Source: Clostridiales bacterium
Lineage (GTDB): Bacteria; Bacillota; Clostridia; Oscillospirales; Oscillospiraceae
Length of the DNA stretch: 64,000 bases
Reading direction: 5' to 3'
Assembly: GCA_004553545.1 (NCBI GenBank)
Contig: SFLD01000001.1
Location: forward strand, 1 to 64,000
Made by a program: the position numbers and the translations under genes. This document shows, one piece after another, positions 1 to 8,036 of the stretch. Each line of letters opens with the position of its first letter. The first letter of the stretch is position 1. Below the pieces are notes generated by a model. That model did no database searches, was not told where the DNA came from, and saw only the letters and a program-made list of their open reading frames with translations.

Positions 1-1
1 C

Positions 2-115
2 AAAATAAAAGAGGGTATGCCGCACGCTTATCCAGTGTTCACGTTCCTGAAAGAAGGGCGCGAGGGCGAGAGGGAGATTATAGCGGACATCAATCGCTAT
101 TTTGAAAGTCGCTAA
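2..115 (+). CDS. C-terminal end of an unidentified protein (cut by window edge)
   Basis: An open frame enters from the left edge and stops at TAA 113-115. The 37 visible residues contain FTFLKEGREGEREIIADI and end YFESR. It is immediately followed by a ribosome binding site (GGAGG near 117) for the next small ORF, so the two look like an operon. Codon use and AT content differ from the high-GC genes downstream, which fits mobile-element DNA. I do not recognise the family; too little is visible to assign a function. Confidence 0.45.
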   Translation, partial: KIKEGMPHAYPVFTFLKEGREGEREIIADINRYFESR

Positions 116-128
116 CGGAGGAATTACA

Positions 129-278
129 GTGAGTACATATAACGACATAGAGGTCGGCAAAGTGATCTCTACTCTAAAGGTCATTATCGACCGCATCTAT
201 GTAATCGGCGATGGAGAAGAGCATAAGGTCAATGTATTCCTGAAGGGTGAAGACTTCGAATATGCCGAACCAATGTAG
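129..278 (+). CDS. Small 49-residue hypothetical protein of mobile-element character
   Basis: GTG start at 129 preceded by GGAGG (about 117-121) and stop TAG 276-278. It encodes 49 residues beginning MSTYNDIEVGKVI and ending EYAEPM. It sits 13 bases after the upstream partial ORF and has the same AT-richer composition. Its last codons overlap the first recognisable residues of the downstream Sir2 fragment (TNVDHCF, from about 266), so the natural C-terminus may have been replaced at a recombination junction. Function unknown. Confidence 0.4.
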   Translation: MSTYNDIEVGKVISTLKVIIDRIYVIGDGEEHKVNVFLKGEDFEYAEPM

Positions 279-683
279 ACCACTGTTTTCAGAAGGCTGG
301 CTTTGATAAAAAGCGGCTGTTCTATACGCAAGGAGATTACGGCCTGTTCCAATGCAGTGAGCCGTGCTGTCAGGAGACTTTCGATAACGAAGCCGTGATC
401 CGTGAAATGGTCAAGCGGCAGGAAAATATGAAAATACCATCTGAACTTCTGCCGGTCTGCCCTCACTGTGGCAAGCCTATGACCATGAATCTCCGCTGCG
501 ATGATACCTTTGTGGAAGACGAAGGCTGGCACAGAGCAGCGGAGCGGTATGAGAACTTTCTCCGCACCAGAAGTGGGCAGAGCATTACAGCAATACGCTG
601 TTCCTTGTGTGGCAGTGGGCTGCGGTCAAACGTACCGATTGCTCCCAAGAAACCTCCCACGCGTATTTAAAACAGCTCCTTGA
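266..683 (+). pseudogene. Decayed C-terminal fragment of a Sir2-family (SirTM-like) NAD-dependent protein
   Basis: In one frame the DNA reads TNVDHCFQKAGFDKKRLFY, TQGDYGLFQCSEPC, then VCPHCGKPMTMNLRCDDTF and DEGWHRAAERYENFL. These are hallmarks of the C-terminal half of bacterial Sir2/SirTM proteins: the TNVDxxxQ motif, the CxxC zinc site and the DxxF...GW segment. The N-terminal Rossmann half is missing, with the frame fusing at about 266 into a different small ORF. After about 575 the frame is disrupted: LFL-like and VAVG-like coding continues only in the other two frames. There is no start codon at a plausible position. I read it as a dead fragment left by recombination, not a gene. Confidence 0.7.
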
Positions 684-766
684 GACATCCTCTGGGACCT
701 GAGCCCGCAAGGGTTCCAATATGGACAGCAAAAACAGGAAGGCGCCTCTATCTCCCACCTTCCCCG

Positions 767-798
767 ATCCCGCAGTCTTCGCACTGCGGGATTTTTTT
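767..798 (+). terminator. Rho-independent terminator
   Basis: A 10-bp stem ATCCCGCAGT/ACTGCGGGAT (767-776 with 783-792) is followed by seven T (792-798). It ends the mobile-element debris and insulates the padR promoter just downstream. Confidence 0.85.
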
Positions 799-810
799 GC
801 GTTTCCCCTC

Positions 811-872
811 TTGACAAATGTGTCGGGTGGCGATATATTTATATCGTAATCCGATATAACGGACGACGATAT
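811..872 (+). promoter_or_regulatory. padR promoter with overlapping dyad operators
   Basis: TTGACA (811-816), a 17-base spacer and TATATT (834-839) form a sigma-A promoter. A perfect 16-bp palindrome CGATATATTTATATCG (831-846) covers the -10. A second inverted pair ATATCG/CGATAT lies at 841-846 and 852-857, and a third CGATAT half-site at 867-872 sits next to the ribosome binding site. Dyads over the -10 are the usual layout for PadR autorepression; binding is inferred, not shown. Confidence 0.75.
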
Positions 873-884
873 GGAGGGATCGTG

Positions 885-1208
885 ATGACGAATCCACCGC
901 TGACGGAGGCGGTCTACTACATCCTGCTGTCCCTGACGGAGCCGCTGCACGGCTACGGCATCATGCAGAAGGCGGAGCAGCTGTCCTCGGGACGGGTAAG
1001 GCTGGCGGCCGGGACCCTCTACGGGGCGCTGAACACCCTGCTGGAGAAGGGTTGGATCGCCGCGGGGCCCCAGGAGGGCCGGCAGAAGCGCTACCAACTG
1101 ACGCCCCAGGGCCGGGAGGCCCTGCTGGGGGAACTGGACCGGCTGCGGGAGCTGGTGGCGAACGGAGAAACGCTGTTGGGAGGGAAAAACGATGAAAACC
1201 GTGCGTAA
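885..1208 (+). CDS. PadR-family transcriptional regulator
   Basis: A 107-residue winged-helix repressor of the short PadR type. The sequence shows the typical helix-turn-helix opening LTEAVYYILLSLTEPLHGYGI, then the wing GTLYGALNTLLEKGWI and YQLTPQGREALLGELDRL. The C-terminal dimerisation helix is short, as in PadR-s2 proteins. ATG 885 is chosen over GTG 882 because GGAGGG (873-878) is 6 bases away. It overlaps the next gene by 17 bases, so the pair is co-translated. PadR proteins commonly repress their own operon; the dyads across the promoter support that. The ligand is not evident. Confidence 0.9.
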   Translation: MTNPPLTEAVYYILLSLTEPLHGYGIMQKAEQLSSGRVRLAAGTLYGALNTLLEKGWIAAGPQEGRQKRYQLTPQGREALLGELDRLRELVANGETLLGGKNDENRA

Positions 1209-1698
1209 GCTCTTTTGGGCCTGGGATTTTGACCGGGAGGAGGACTGGCTGGGCGACATGGCCGCCCAGGGCTGGGGCCTGGTAAGCGTGGGCTTCTGCC
1301 GCTACACCTTTGAACCCTGCCGCCCCGGGGAGTACGGCTACCGCCTGGAGCTGCTGGAGGACCGCCCCGACAGTCCCCCGTCCCAGGAGTACCTGAACTT
1401 CCTGGCGGAGACCGGGGTGGACTGCGTGGGGCACTGGTTCCGCTGGGTCTACCTCCGGAAGCGGACAGACGACGGCCCCTTCCAGCTCTTCTCGGATACC
1501 GCCTCCCGCATCCGGCACCTGCGGCGCATCCTGGCCCTGGTGCTGCCCATCCTGGCCCTGAACCTCATCGCAGGCTTCAACGGTCTGGAGGAGGCGGGCT
1601 TCGTGAACCTGCTGCTGGCCCTCCTGCTGGCGGCGGGCGCCGGGAAGCTCTGGCGCAAGATCAGGGAGCTGCAGGCCCAGCAGGACATCTTTGAGTAG
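1192..1698 (+). CDS. DUF2812 membrane protein, PadR partner
   Basis: A 168-residue protein with a soluble N-terminal DUF2812 region (starting KLFWAWDFDREEDWL, with repeated aromatic positions and the FRWVYLRKR motif near residue 83) and two hydrophobic segments at about 108-123 and 127-146. DUF2812 proteins are regularly encoded right after a PadR regulator, as here, where the genes overlap by 17 bases. The biochemical role is unknown; a membrane-linked sensor or effector controlled by the PadR repressor is the usual inference. A bidirectional terminator follows at 1811-1841. Confidence 0.85.
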   Translation: MKTVRKLFWAWDFDREEDWLGDMAAQGWGLVSVGFCRYTFEPCRPGEYGYRLELLEDRPDSPPSQEYLNFLAETGVDCVGHWFRWVYLRKRTDDGPFQLFSDTASRIRHLRRILALVLPILALNLIAGFNGLEEAGFVNLLLALLLAAGAGKLWRKIRELQAQQDIFE

Positions 1699-1810
1699 GG
1701 GGAGACCGCCCAGCGCATCTGCGCCCCGGGACCGGATCACCGCCCGAAAGGGCCGGGGGCCCGGACGGGACGGAAGCGTTGCAAGGGCCTCCGCAGCGGG
1801 GAAAAGGAAT

Positions 1811-1841
1811 AAAAAAGAACGCCCTCCGGGCGTTCTTTTTT
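1811..1841. terminator. Bidirectional terminator between convergent genes
   Basis: AAGAACGCCC/GGGCGTTCTT stem (1815-1824 with 1828-1837) with A6 on the left and T6 on the right. It serves the DUF2812 gene from the left and the minus-strand DUF6125 gene from the right. Confidence 0.85.
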
Positions 1842-1857
1842 ATTCCTGACAAACTGC

Positions 1858-2385
1858 TCACTCGGCCTGGGGGGCCAAGGTGAACTTCCAGGCGCAGCAG
1901 CAGGTCTCGTCTGTGATCTCGGGGTAGCAGCTCACGCACTCACAGCGGATGCGCGGGTCGATCACCCTTGCAAACTCCGCATACTCGATGTCGCCCACGG
2001 ACTTGCAGGGGTGGAAGGGCATTCCCTTCCGCTCCCTGGCCCGCTGGACGAAGCAGTCCACATTCTGATAGATCAGCGTACCCTCTCCGCGCAGGAAGGC
2101 CGTCTCGTTGATGTTCTCGTAAAAGCGCAGGGACAGGGCCTTCTCCAGCCCCTCCAGTCCCGCCTGCTCCGGCAGCTTCAGAAAGCTCTTGATCCGTCTG
2201 GCCTCCGCCACGGTAAAGACCCGCCAGGCGGCCCGGTCCAGCTCCATGGCGGCGTCCATGCCGTAGTCTCGCTCCGCCGCCTGGAACCAGGCGCCGTCCA
2301 TGGCCAGCCAGTTCCTGGAGTACGCGCCGATGAGCCGGATCAGCTCCTCCTTGGAAAAGCTGCTCAGAAATTCGTTGTTTGCCAT
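1858..2385 (-). CDS. DUF6125-type protein of unknown function
   Basis: A 175-residue soluble protein, beginning MANNEFLSSFSKEELIRLI. Its recognisable region is at the C-terminus: FHPCKSVGDIEYAEFA, then RIRCECVSCYPE and ETCCCAWKF, a cysteine-rich stretch that could hold a metal or cofactor. I associate this HPCKSVG/IDPRI/CxxC pattern with DUF6125-like proteins (related to L-2-amino-thiazoline-4-carboxylic acid hydrolase-like families), but that is a memory-based assignment. It follows the degV gene by 30 bases on the same strand, so the two probably form an operon. Confidence 0.6.
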   Translation of the reverse strand: MANNEFLSSFSKEELIRLIGAYSRNWLAMDGAWFQAAERDYGMDAAMELDRAAWRVFTVAEARRIKSFLKLPEQAGLEGLEKALSLRFYENINETAFLRGEGTLIYQNVDCFVQRARERKGMPFHPCKSVGDIEYAEFARVIDPRIRCECVSCYPEITDETCCCAWKFTLAPQAE

Positions 2386-2415
2386 TGCCGCTTCCCTTTC
2401 TCTCTTGGAATGGAC

Positions 2416-3261
2416 TCAGACCTCCGCGCAGGCGATGGCCAGCGCCCCGCTGCCGATGTGGCAGCAGATGCTGAGGGGCAGGGCCGCCAGCTCCACCTCC
2501 CGCTCCGGGAAGGCGGCCCGGACCTGGGCCTGCCAGCTCTCCCCCGCCGCCCGGTCGCCGGAGTAGACGGCAAAGAGCCGCATCTCCCGCCCCGGGAAGC
2601 GCTCCGCCAGGTCCCGCTCCATGGCCTGGAGCATGGCGTCACAGGCGGCAGCCATGCCCCGGCACTTCTTATAGGCGTCCAGCTTGCCGCCCTGGATCTG
2701 CAGCACCGGCTTCAGGTTGAGGAGGGTGCCCATGGCGGCCCCCGCCGCCGTCACCCGGCCGCCCTTTTTCAGGTACTCCAGGGTGTTGACGGCAATGTAG
2801 ATGCTGCTCTCCCCGGCCCGCTCCTCCAGGATGCGGTGGACCTCCTCCGCGCTCTTCCCCTCCGAAAGAAGGCGCTGGGCCTGGCGCAGGGACTGGAGCA
2901 GCGTCACGGAGATCCGGCGGTTATCCACCACGAAGACCTTGCCGGGGTAGTCCAGGGCCAGGGCCTTGGCGGTCTGGCAGGAGCCGCTGAGGCTCGCGGA
3001 CATAGGGAAGTGCAGGATAGCGTCGTGGTCCTCCAGCAGGTGGTCCCAGCGCTCCGTGATGCCGCCGGGGGAGGGCTGGGAGGTGGCCACCTCCGCCCCC
3101 GCCGCCAGGCGCGCAAAGAAGAAGGGCTGGGTGCAGTCCTCCCCCTCCCGATACTCCGCCCCGTCGATGAGGAAGGGCATGGGGATCAGGGTGATCCCCC
3201 GCTCCGCCGCCTCTTCCGGCGCGATGCCGCTGTTGGTGTCCGCCACGATCGCAGTTCTCAT
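2416..3261 (-). CDS. DegV family fatty-acid-binding protein
   Basis: A 281-residue DegV/FakB-like protein; these bind a single fatty acid and present it to fatty acid kinase FakA. The start MRTAIVADTNSGIAPEEA at ATG 3261 matches the family N-terminus; the 14 extra in-frame codons upstream have no ribosome binding site. Visible family marks are TSQPSPGG (fatty-acid head-group loop), PMSASLSGSCQTA and VDNRRIS. No fakA gene is visible nearby. First gene of a two-gene minus-strand operon with the DUF6125 gene, driven by the promoter at 3327-3356. Confidence 0.9.
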   Translation of the reverse strand: MRTAIVADTNSGIAPEEAAERGITLIPMPFLIDGAEYREGEDCTQPFFFARLAAGAEVATSQPSPGGITERWDHLLEDHDAILHFPMSASLSGSCQTAKALALDYPGKVFVVDNRRISVTLLQSLRQAQRLLSEGKSAEEVHRILEERAGESSIYIAVNTLEYLKKGGRVTAAGAAMGTLLNLKPVLQIQGGKLDAYKKCRGMAAACDAMLQAMERDLAERFPGREMRLFAVYSGDRAAGESWQAQVRAAFPEREVELAALPLSICCHIGSGALAIACAEV

Positions 3262-3326
3262 TCCATCGCCCTCACATCTCAGTTTCCCGTGCAGGTCCAG
3301 CATAACCGGAAATATTTAATTTAATG

Positions 3327-3356
3327 AGTATAACACAGCCTGTCCCGGAAACGCAA
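3327..3356 (-). promoter_or_regulatory. Promoter of the degV operon
   Basis: On the minus strand TTGCGT (3356-3351), an 18-base spacer and TATACT (3332-3327), preceded by TGT as an extended -10. Confidence 0.6.
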
Positions 3357-3424
3357 GCCCTTTTCCCGGGCGGTCACGGCAAGAGCGCTCCCCCGGCCCG
3401 GGGACCGCGGCTCTGGGGACGCAG

Positions 3425-3554
3425 TTTGAATATTCACTCCGTTATTCATCTTCTCTCGTGGGAAACGCCAGGTTTCTCCGTCATATCGCACAAGTGGAGT
3501 CCAGAGTTTTTGTGCATCCATTGGTGTTCCCCCACGAAGCGTAAATATTTATGC
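3425..3554. promoter_or_regulatory. Candidate ArgR-type boxes between divergent promoters
   Basis: Three AT-rich dyads stand out in a GC-rich genome: TTTGAATATTCACTC (palindrome TGAATATTCA, 3427-3436), GTTATTCATC just after it (3441-3450), and GCGTAAATATTTATGC (3539-3554) right upstream of the transporter -35. They resemble ARG boxes (TGAATnnnnATTCA). They would make the amino-acid transporter arginine/amino-acid regulated. No ArgR gene is in the window, so this is inference. Confidence 0.35.
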
Positions 3555-3573
3555 AAAAATCTATGAAAAATCA

Positions 3574-3602
3574 TTGACATTTCCCGGCAGCAGTGCTATC
3601 CT
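3574..3602 (+). promoter_or_regulatory. Promoter of the amino-acid ABC operon
   Basis: TTGACA (3574-3579), 17-base spacer, TATCCT (3597-3602) with TG at 3594-3595 (extended -10). The leader to the first ATG is about 80 bases. Confidence 0.75.
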
Positions 3603-3691
3603 TGCACTTGTCCTTCGGGAGAGGTGCTCCCGGATCGAACCGTATATCCGCCGCTCTGCGGCAAATCTCAAATAAAAGGAAGTATTGGAAG

Positions 3692-4525
3692 ATGAAGAAG
3701 TTTTTGACTCTGATCCTGGCGCTGGCCCTCACCGCTAGCCTGGCCGCCTGCGGCAGCAGCAACGCCCCCGCCTCCTCCGGTTCCGGCTCTGCCGGTAGCG
3801 CCGCCGGCTCCGGCGATGCCTCCCTCACCACCGCGGTGGACGGCGTCCTCTCCATGGCCACCGAGGCCACGTTCCCTCCCTATGAGTACTACGACGGCGA
3901 CACCATCGTGGGCATCGACGTGGAGATCGCCCAGGCCATCGCCGACAAGCTGGGCCTGAAGCTGGAAGTCACCGACATCGCCTTCGACTCCATCATCCCC
4001 GGCGTCCAGACCGGCAAGTATGACATCGGTCTCGCCGGCATGACCGTCACCGACGAGCGGCTGGAGCAGGTGAACTTCACCGACAGCTACGCCACCGGCA
4101 TCCAGGTGGTCATCGTTAGCCCCAACAGCAGCATCACCAGCGTGGATGACCTCTTCGCTGAGGGCGCCAGCCATGTGGTGGGCACCCAGACCGGCACCAC
4201 CGGCTTCATCTATGCCACCAGCGACATCCAGGACGCCGGCCTGGGCGAGGTCAAGTCCTTCGCCAAGACCACCGACGCCGTGGAGGCCCTGAAGAACGGC
4301 CAGGTGGACTGCGTCATCCTGGATAACCAGCCCGCGCAGGCCCTGGTGGCCGCCAACGCCGACGCCGGCCTCTCCATCCTGGACACCGAGTACGCCGTGG
4401 AGGACTACGCCGCCGCCGTCTCCAAGGACAATGCCGCCCTCACCGAGGCCATCAACGGCTCGCTGAAGGAGCTCATCGCCGACGGCACCGTCCAGACCAT
4501 CCTGGATAAGTACATCAGCGAGTAA
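3692..4525 (+). CDS. Amino-acid ABC transporter substrate-binding lipoprotein
   Basis: A 277-residue type-2 periplasmic-binding-fold (SBP_bac_3) lipoprotein. The signal peptide ends in LTASLAAC with lipidated Cys20, followed by a Ser/Gly/Ala-rich linker to about residue 48. The domain then shows FPPYEYYDGD, GIDVEIAQAIA, GKYDIGLAGMTVTDERLEQ and the C-terminal AINGSLKELIADGTVQTILDKY, all typical of polar amino-acid (Gln/Arg/Cys type) binding proteins. Start ATG 3692 follows AAAGGA; an upstream in-frame ATG at 3593 lies inside the promoter. First gene of a binding protein-permease-ATPase operon. Exact substrate cannot be read. Confidence 0.93.
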   Translation: MKKFLTLILALALTASLAACGSSNAPASSGSGSAGSAAGSGDASLTTAVDGVLSMATEATFPPYEYYDGDTIVGIDVEIAQAIADKLGLKLEVTDIAFDSIIPGVQTGKYDIGLAGMTVTDERLEQVNFTDSYATGIQVVIVSPNSSITSVDDLFAEGASHVVGTQTGTTGFIYATSDIQDAGLGEVKSFAKTTDAVEALKNGQVDCVILDNQPAQALVAANADAGLSILDTEYAVEDYAAAVSKDNAALTEAINGSLKELIADGTVQTILDKYISE

Positions 4526-4625
4526 TTCCAAAACCGCACTACCACGCACGGGACGGGGCCTTCGGCTCCGCCCCGCCGCGCCGTCTTCGGACGGGAAATG
4601 AAAGGAAAAGAGGTGTCCCTCCCCC

Positions 4626-5354
4626 ATGGCAGACTGGTTTCTGAAGGTGAAGAAGGACTTCATCACCTGCTTTCTCGAGAAGGACCGCTGGCACTACATC
4701 CTCCAGGGCCTCGGCAACACCCTGAAGATCGCTCTCGTGGCCGTGCTCCTGGGCGTGGTCATCGGCACGGTGGTGGCCATCATCCGCTCCACCTACGATA
4801 AGAACGCCGCCACCATGCGCCCCGGCATCGTCCGCTTCCTCCTGGGCCTGGGCAACGCCGTCTGCCGGATCTACCTGACGGTGATCCGGGGCACGCCCGT
4901 GATGATCCAGATCCTCATCATGTTCTTCGTCATCTTCTCCAACGCCCGGGACGGCGTGCCTGTGGCCATGCTGACCTTCGGCATCAACTCCGGCGCGTAT
5001 GTGGCCGAGATCATCCGGGGCGGCATCATGGCGGTGGACGCGGGGCAGATGGAGGCCGGACGGTCTCTGGGCTTCAACTTCGTCCAGACCATGTGGTACA
5101 TCGTCATCCCCCAGGCTCTCAAGAGCGTGCTCCCGGCCCTCGCCAACGAGTTCATCGTGCTTCTGAAGGAGACCTCCGTCGCCTGCTACGTGGCCGTCAA
5201 CGACCTCACCAAGGGCGGCGAGATCATCCGCTCCATTACCTACATCCAGGCCATGCCGCTGCTCATCGTGGCGGCGCTGTATCTCGCCATGGTGATGTTC
5301 TTCAGTTCCCTCGTCACCCGGCTGGAAAGGAGGCTGCGCGGCAGTGAGCGCTGA
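4626..5354 (+). CDS. Amino-acid ABC transporter permease (HisM family)
   Basis: A 242-residue integral membrane permease. After an amphipathic N-terminus it has the HisM/GlnP opening [20 protein letters not shown] and about five membrane segments. The coupling-loop EAA motif is clear: [25 protein letters not shown], then [16 protein letters not shown] single permease gene implies a homodimeric channel. Its end overlaps the ATPase start by 11 bases, so the two are translationally coupled. Confidence 0.95.
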   Translation: MADWFLKVKKDFITCFLEKDRWHYILQGLGNTLKIALVAVLLGVVIGTVVAIIRSTYDKNAATMRPGIVRFLLGLGNAVCRIYLTVIRGTPVMIQILIMFFVIFSNARDGVPVAMLTFGINSGAYVAEIIRGGIMAVDAGQMEAGRSLGFNFVQTMWYIVIPQALKSVLPALANEFIVLLKETSVACYVAVNDLTKGGEIIRSITYIQAMPLLIVAALYLAMVMFFSSLVTRLERRLRGSER

Positions 5355-6087
5355 TACCCTCATTCAGGTGGAGAACCTGCAGAAATACTATAAGGGCGGG
5401 GAGATCAAGGCCCTGGACGGCGTGAATGCCGACATCCGCCGGGGCAAGGTGGTGGTGGTCATCGGACCCTCCGGTTCCGGCAAGTCCACCTTCCTCCGCT
5501 GCCTGAACCTTTTGGAGATCCCCACCGGCGGCACCATCCGCCTGGACGGCACCGATATCACGGACCCCAAAAACGACATCAACCTCTACCGCCAGAGGAT
5601 GGGCATGGTTTTCCAGCACTTCAACCTCTTCCCCCACATGACCATCCTGAAGAACATGACCCTGGCCCCCGTGAAGCTCCTGCACCGCTCCCAGGCGGAG
5701 GCAGAGAAGAAGGCCATGGAGCTTCTGGCCCGGGTGGGCCTTGCCGACCGGGCGAACTCCTACCCCAGCCAGCTCTCCGGCGGGCAGAAGCAGCGGGTGG
5801 CCATCGTCCGGGCTCTCATGATGGAGCCGGAGGTGATGCTCTTTGACGAGCCCACCTCCGCCCTGGACCCCGAGATGGTGGGCGAGGTGCTGGAGGTCAT
5901 GCGGGACCTGGCGAAAGACGGCATGACCATGGTGGTCGTCACCCACGAGATGGGCTTTGCCAAGGAGGTGGCGAACCACGTGATGTTCATGGCCGACGGC
6001 AAGCTCCTGGAGGAGGGCTCCCCGGAGGAGATCTTCTCCCACCCCAGGAACCCCAGGCTGCAGGACTTTTTGGCGAAGGTCCTCTAA
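5344..6087 (+). CDS. Amino-acid ABC transporter ATP-binding protein (GlnQ-like)
   Basis: A 247-residue ABC ATPase of the polar amino-acid class. Walker [10 protein letters not shown] near residue 40, signature [11 protein letters not shown], Walker [15 protein letters not shown], and switch His in [14 protein letters not shown] are all intact. It starts at GTG 5344 with AAAGGAGG about ten bases upstream inside the permease gene. It completes the three-gene transporter and is followed by a terminator at 6098-6131. Confidence 0.95.
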   Translation: MSADTLIQVENLQKYYKGGEIKALDGVNADIRRGKVVVVIGPSGSGKSTFLRCLNLLEIPTGGTIRLDGTDITDPKNDINLYRQRMGMVFQHFNLFPHMTILKNMTLAPVKLLHRSQAEAEKKAMELLARVGLADRANSYPSQLSGGQKQRVAIVRALMMEPEVMLFDEPTSALDPEMVGEVLEVMRDLAKDGMTMVVVTHEMGFAKEVANHVMFMADGKLLEEGSPEEIFSHPRNPRLQDFLAKVL

Positions 6088-6097
6088 GAGAATACGG

Positions 6098-6131
6098 CAG
6101 CGCCCCGGAGCTTTCGCTCCGGGGCGCTGTT
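6098..6131 (+). terminator. Terminator hairpin of the amino-acid ABC operon
   Basis: A 13-bp GC-rich stem (6098-6110 with 6117-6129, loop CTTTCG) followed only by TT, so a strong hairpin with a weak U-tract. Confidence 0.6.
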
Positions 6132-6147
6132 ACGCAGCCTTCCTGCG

Positions 6148-6617
6148 TCACCGGTCATTTTCCGCCATCAGCGGCAATTCCATATACTTTTTCTTCTCAT
6201 AAAACCCCAGTGTCTCATAGAGGGCGATGGCCTTCGCATTACCGGACAGGACCTTGAGCTCAACCCTGTCAGCATGGCAGTCTTCTGCAAATTCCCAGAA
6301 ACGCCGAAATAACTCCTTTGCAATTCCCTGCCCTCGGTATGCCTCCTCCACATAAAGGGCATCCATAATAGCAACAGGTCGCAGCATCATCCCAGGAATT
6401 TGGTAAAGGAAACCATAGAGGTAACCCACAATGTTTCCGTCTTCTTCCGCAACGAAAGCGCCGCTCCCCTCCTCCTCCTCGATCCGCTCAGCATAATTAT
6501 CCTTTATCACAACCTCCGGACTCAAATTGGAATCATATTGGGTTTCATCGCGAATCAACTTTGTCAACAGTGCGTCCAACGCCACGCCATCAGATCTTAT
6601 CGCGTTCCGAATAACCA
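6148..6617 (-). CDS. GNAT-family N-acetyltransferase
   Basis: A 156-residue acetyltransferase. Acetyl-CoA binding motif A is visible as ALYVEEAYRGQGIAKELFRRF (R/QxxGxG/A), followed by VELKVLSGNAKAIALYETLGF, the usual NxxAxxxYExxGF end. ATG 6617 is preferred because GAGG lies 7 bases upstream; GTG 6624 overlaps that site. Lower GC than its neighbours, hinting at acquisition. Substrate unknown. Confidence 0.9.
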
Positions 6618-6659
6618 TAAGCACCTCACAAATACTGATTTTCCCAGCCCGTTATTTCC

Positions 6660-7865
6660 TTACTGGACCCGGTAGTCGCCCCGGGCTTTGGCCTCCGCCT
6701 GGCGCTGCTTGTCCTGGCCCAGGATGTCCAGCATCTCGCCGATGATCTGGTTGGAGAGGAGGAAGCCCTGGGGCGTCAGGTGCCAGGCACCGTCGGCCGC
6801 CTCCACGGCGTAGCCGCTTTGGCGGCACCTTTCCAGGAAGGGGCGGAAGCAGTCGAACTTCCGCCGGTAGCGGCGCTCGAAGACCCTGGGTTGGATGCCC
6901 GCCACGGTGCGAAGGCCCAGCATCAGGTACTCCGTGTCCCGGTCCAGGGGCGGGATGCGCTCGCACTCCGAGAGGAGGGGCGTCCCCGCCAGCACGCCCC
7001 GGATGTAGCCCTCCAGGTCCCGCTCATAGGCGTAGCGGACGCCGCCGAAGTCCGAGTGGGCGCCGGGGCCGAAGCCGGCGTACTCCCCCAGCTGCCAGTA
7101 CTTCAGGTTGTGCCGGGACTCGTAGCCCAGCCGGGCGAAGTTGGAGATCTCATACTGGAAAAAGCCGAAGCGCCGGGCGGTCTCCACCGCGGCGAGATAC
7201 ATCTCCGCCTGCTCCTCGTCCCCCGGGAGGCCCGCCGTCTCCCGCCGGGCGTAGAGGGGCGTACCCTCCTCCACTTTCAGGCCGTAGCAGGAGAGGTGCT
7301 GGGGCGTCAGGGCGATGGCGGCCTCCAGGTTCCGCTGCCAACCCTCCAGGGTCTGGTGGGGCAGGCCGTAGATGAGGTCCAGGGAGAGGTTATCGAACTT
7401 GGCCTTCCGGGCGGCGTCCACCGCCTGGCGGACCTGGTCCATGGTATGGATCCGGCCGATCTCCCGGAGCTCGGCGTCGTCCGCCGACTGCATACCGAGA
7501 GAGATCCGGTTGAACCCCGCCTTGCGGAGAGCCCGCAGGGCCCTCCAGTCCCCGGCGGAGTCGGGGTTGGCCTCCAGGGTGATCTCGGCGTCCTTCGTCA
7601 CATGGTAGCGCTTGTCGATGCATTTCAGAATCTCCCGCAGCCGCTTCTCCCCCAGGAGGGAGGGCGTGCCGCCGCCGAAGTAGACCGTGTCCACGCTGTG
7701 CTTCGCCGCCTGAGGGGCGGTCTCCGTCAGGTGGGCGAGGAGGGCCTTGCAGTAGGCGTCCATCCGCTCCTCGCTGCCGGAGAGGGAGTAGAAATCGCAG
7801 TAGCCGCACTTCTGGCGGCAGAAGGGGATATGGATGTAAAGCCCCAGGGGCTTGGATTCGTTCAT
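6660..7865 (-). CDS. hemW: Radical SAM HemW-like protein (coproporphyrinogen III oxidase-like)
   Basis: A 401-residue radical SAM protein. It begins ESKPLGLYIHIPFCRQKCGYCDFYS, where CxxxCxxC binds the [4Fe-4S]-SAM cluster. YFGGGTPSLL, EANPDS and SLGMQSADDAELREIGRIH follow, then the HemN C-terminal domain. The motif continues with Asp-Phe after the third Cys, as in HemW (a heme chaperone/insertase), not the extra Cys of true HemN. Start ATG 7865 has GGGGAGG 6 bases upstream; the longer GTG start at 7880 overlaps that site. Monocistronic with its own promoter. Confidence 0.92.
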   Translation of the reverse strand: MNESKPLGLYIHIPFCRQKCGYCDFYSLSGSEERMDAYCKALLAHLTETAPQAAKHSVDTVYFGGGTPSLLGEKRLREILKCIDKRYHVTKDAEITLEANPDSAGDWRALRALRKAGFNRISLGMQSADDAELREIGRIHTMDQVRQAVDAARKAKFDNLSLDLIYGLPHQTLEGWQRNLEAAIALTPQHLSCYGLKVEEGTPLYARRETAGLPGDEEQAEMYLAAVETARRFGFFQYEISNFARLGYESRHNLKYWQLGEYAGFGPGAHSDFGGVRYAYERDLEGYIRGVLAGTPLLSECERIPPLDRDTEYLMLGLRTVAGIQPRVFERRYRRKFDCFRPFLERCRQSGYAVEAADGAWHLTPQGFLLSNQIIGEMLDILGQDKQRQAEAKARGDYRVQ

Positions 7866-7907
7866 AAAAGCCTCCCCCACGGCCGGAGCCGTGTCTCTGA
7901 TGGCTTC

Positions 7908-7936
7908 ATTCTACCCTTTTCCGCCAATGAATGCAA
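7908..7936 (-). promoter_or_regulatory. Promoter of hemW
   Basis: Minus strand TTGCAT (7936-7931), 17 bases, TAGAAT (7913-7908), about 40 bases ahead of the hemW start. Confidence 0.65.
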
Positions 7937-7978
7937 GCCCGGTCCCATCTTCCATTCTCAATGGTCGATCCCCTCCGC

Positions 7979-8008
7979 GCATAAACCCGCCCCCTCCGCG
8001 GCACCCTA
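7979..8008 (+). promoter_or_regulatory. Candidate sigma-G (forespore) promoter of spoVAC
   Basis: GCATA (7979-7983), 18 bases, CACCCTA (8002-8008). This fits the sigma-G pattern GHATR-N18-CATnHTA at all but one position and sits about 30 bases before the spoVAC start, where no good sigma-A promoter is seen. Confidence 0.5.
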
Positions 8009-8036
8009 GGGAAAAACACGTCAGGAGGACGCTTCC

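Noticed and set aside
463..1259. Minus-strand ORFs over the Sir2 fragment and padR
   Set aside because: No ribosome binding sites or domains; they lie opposite recognisable plus-strand sequence.
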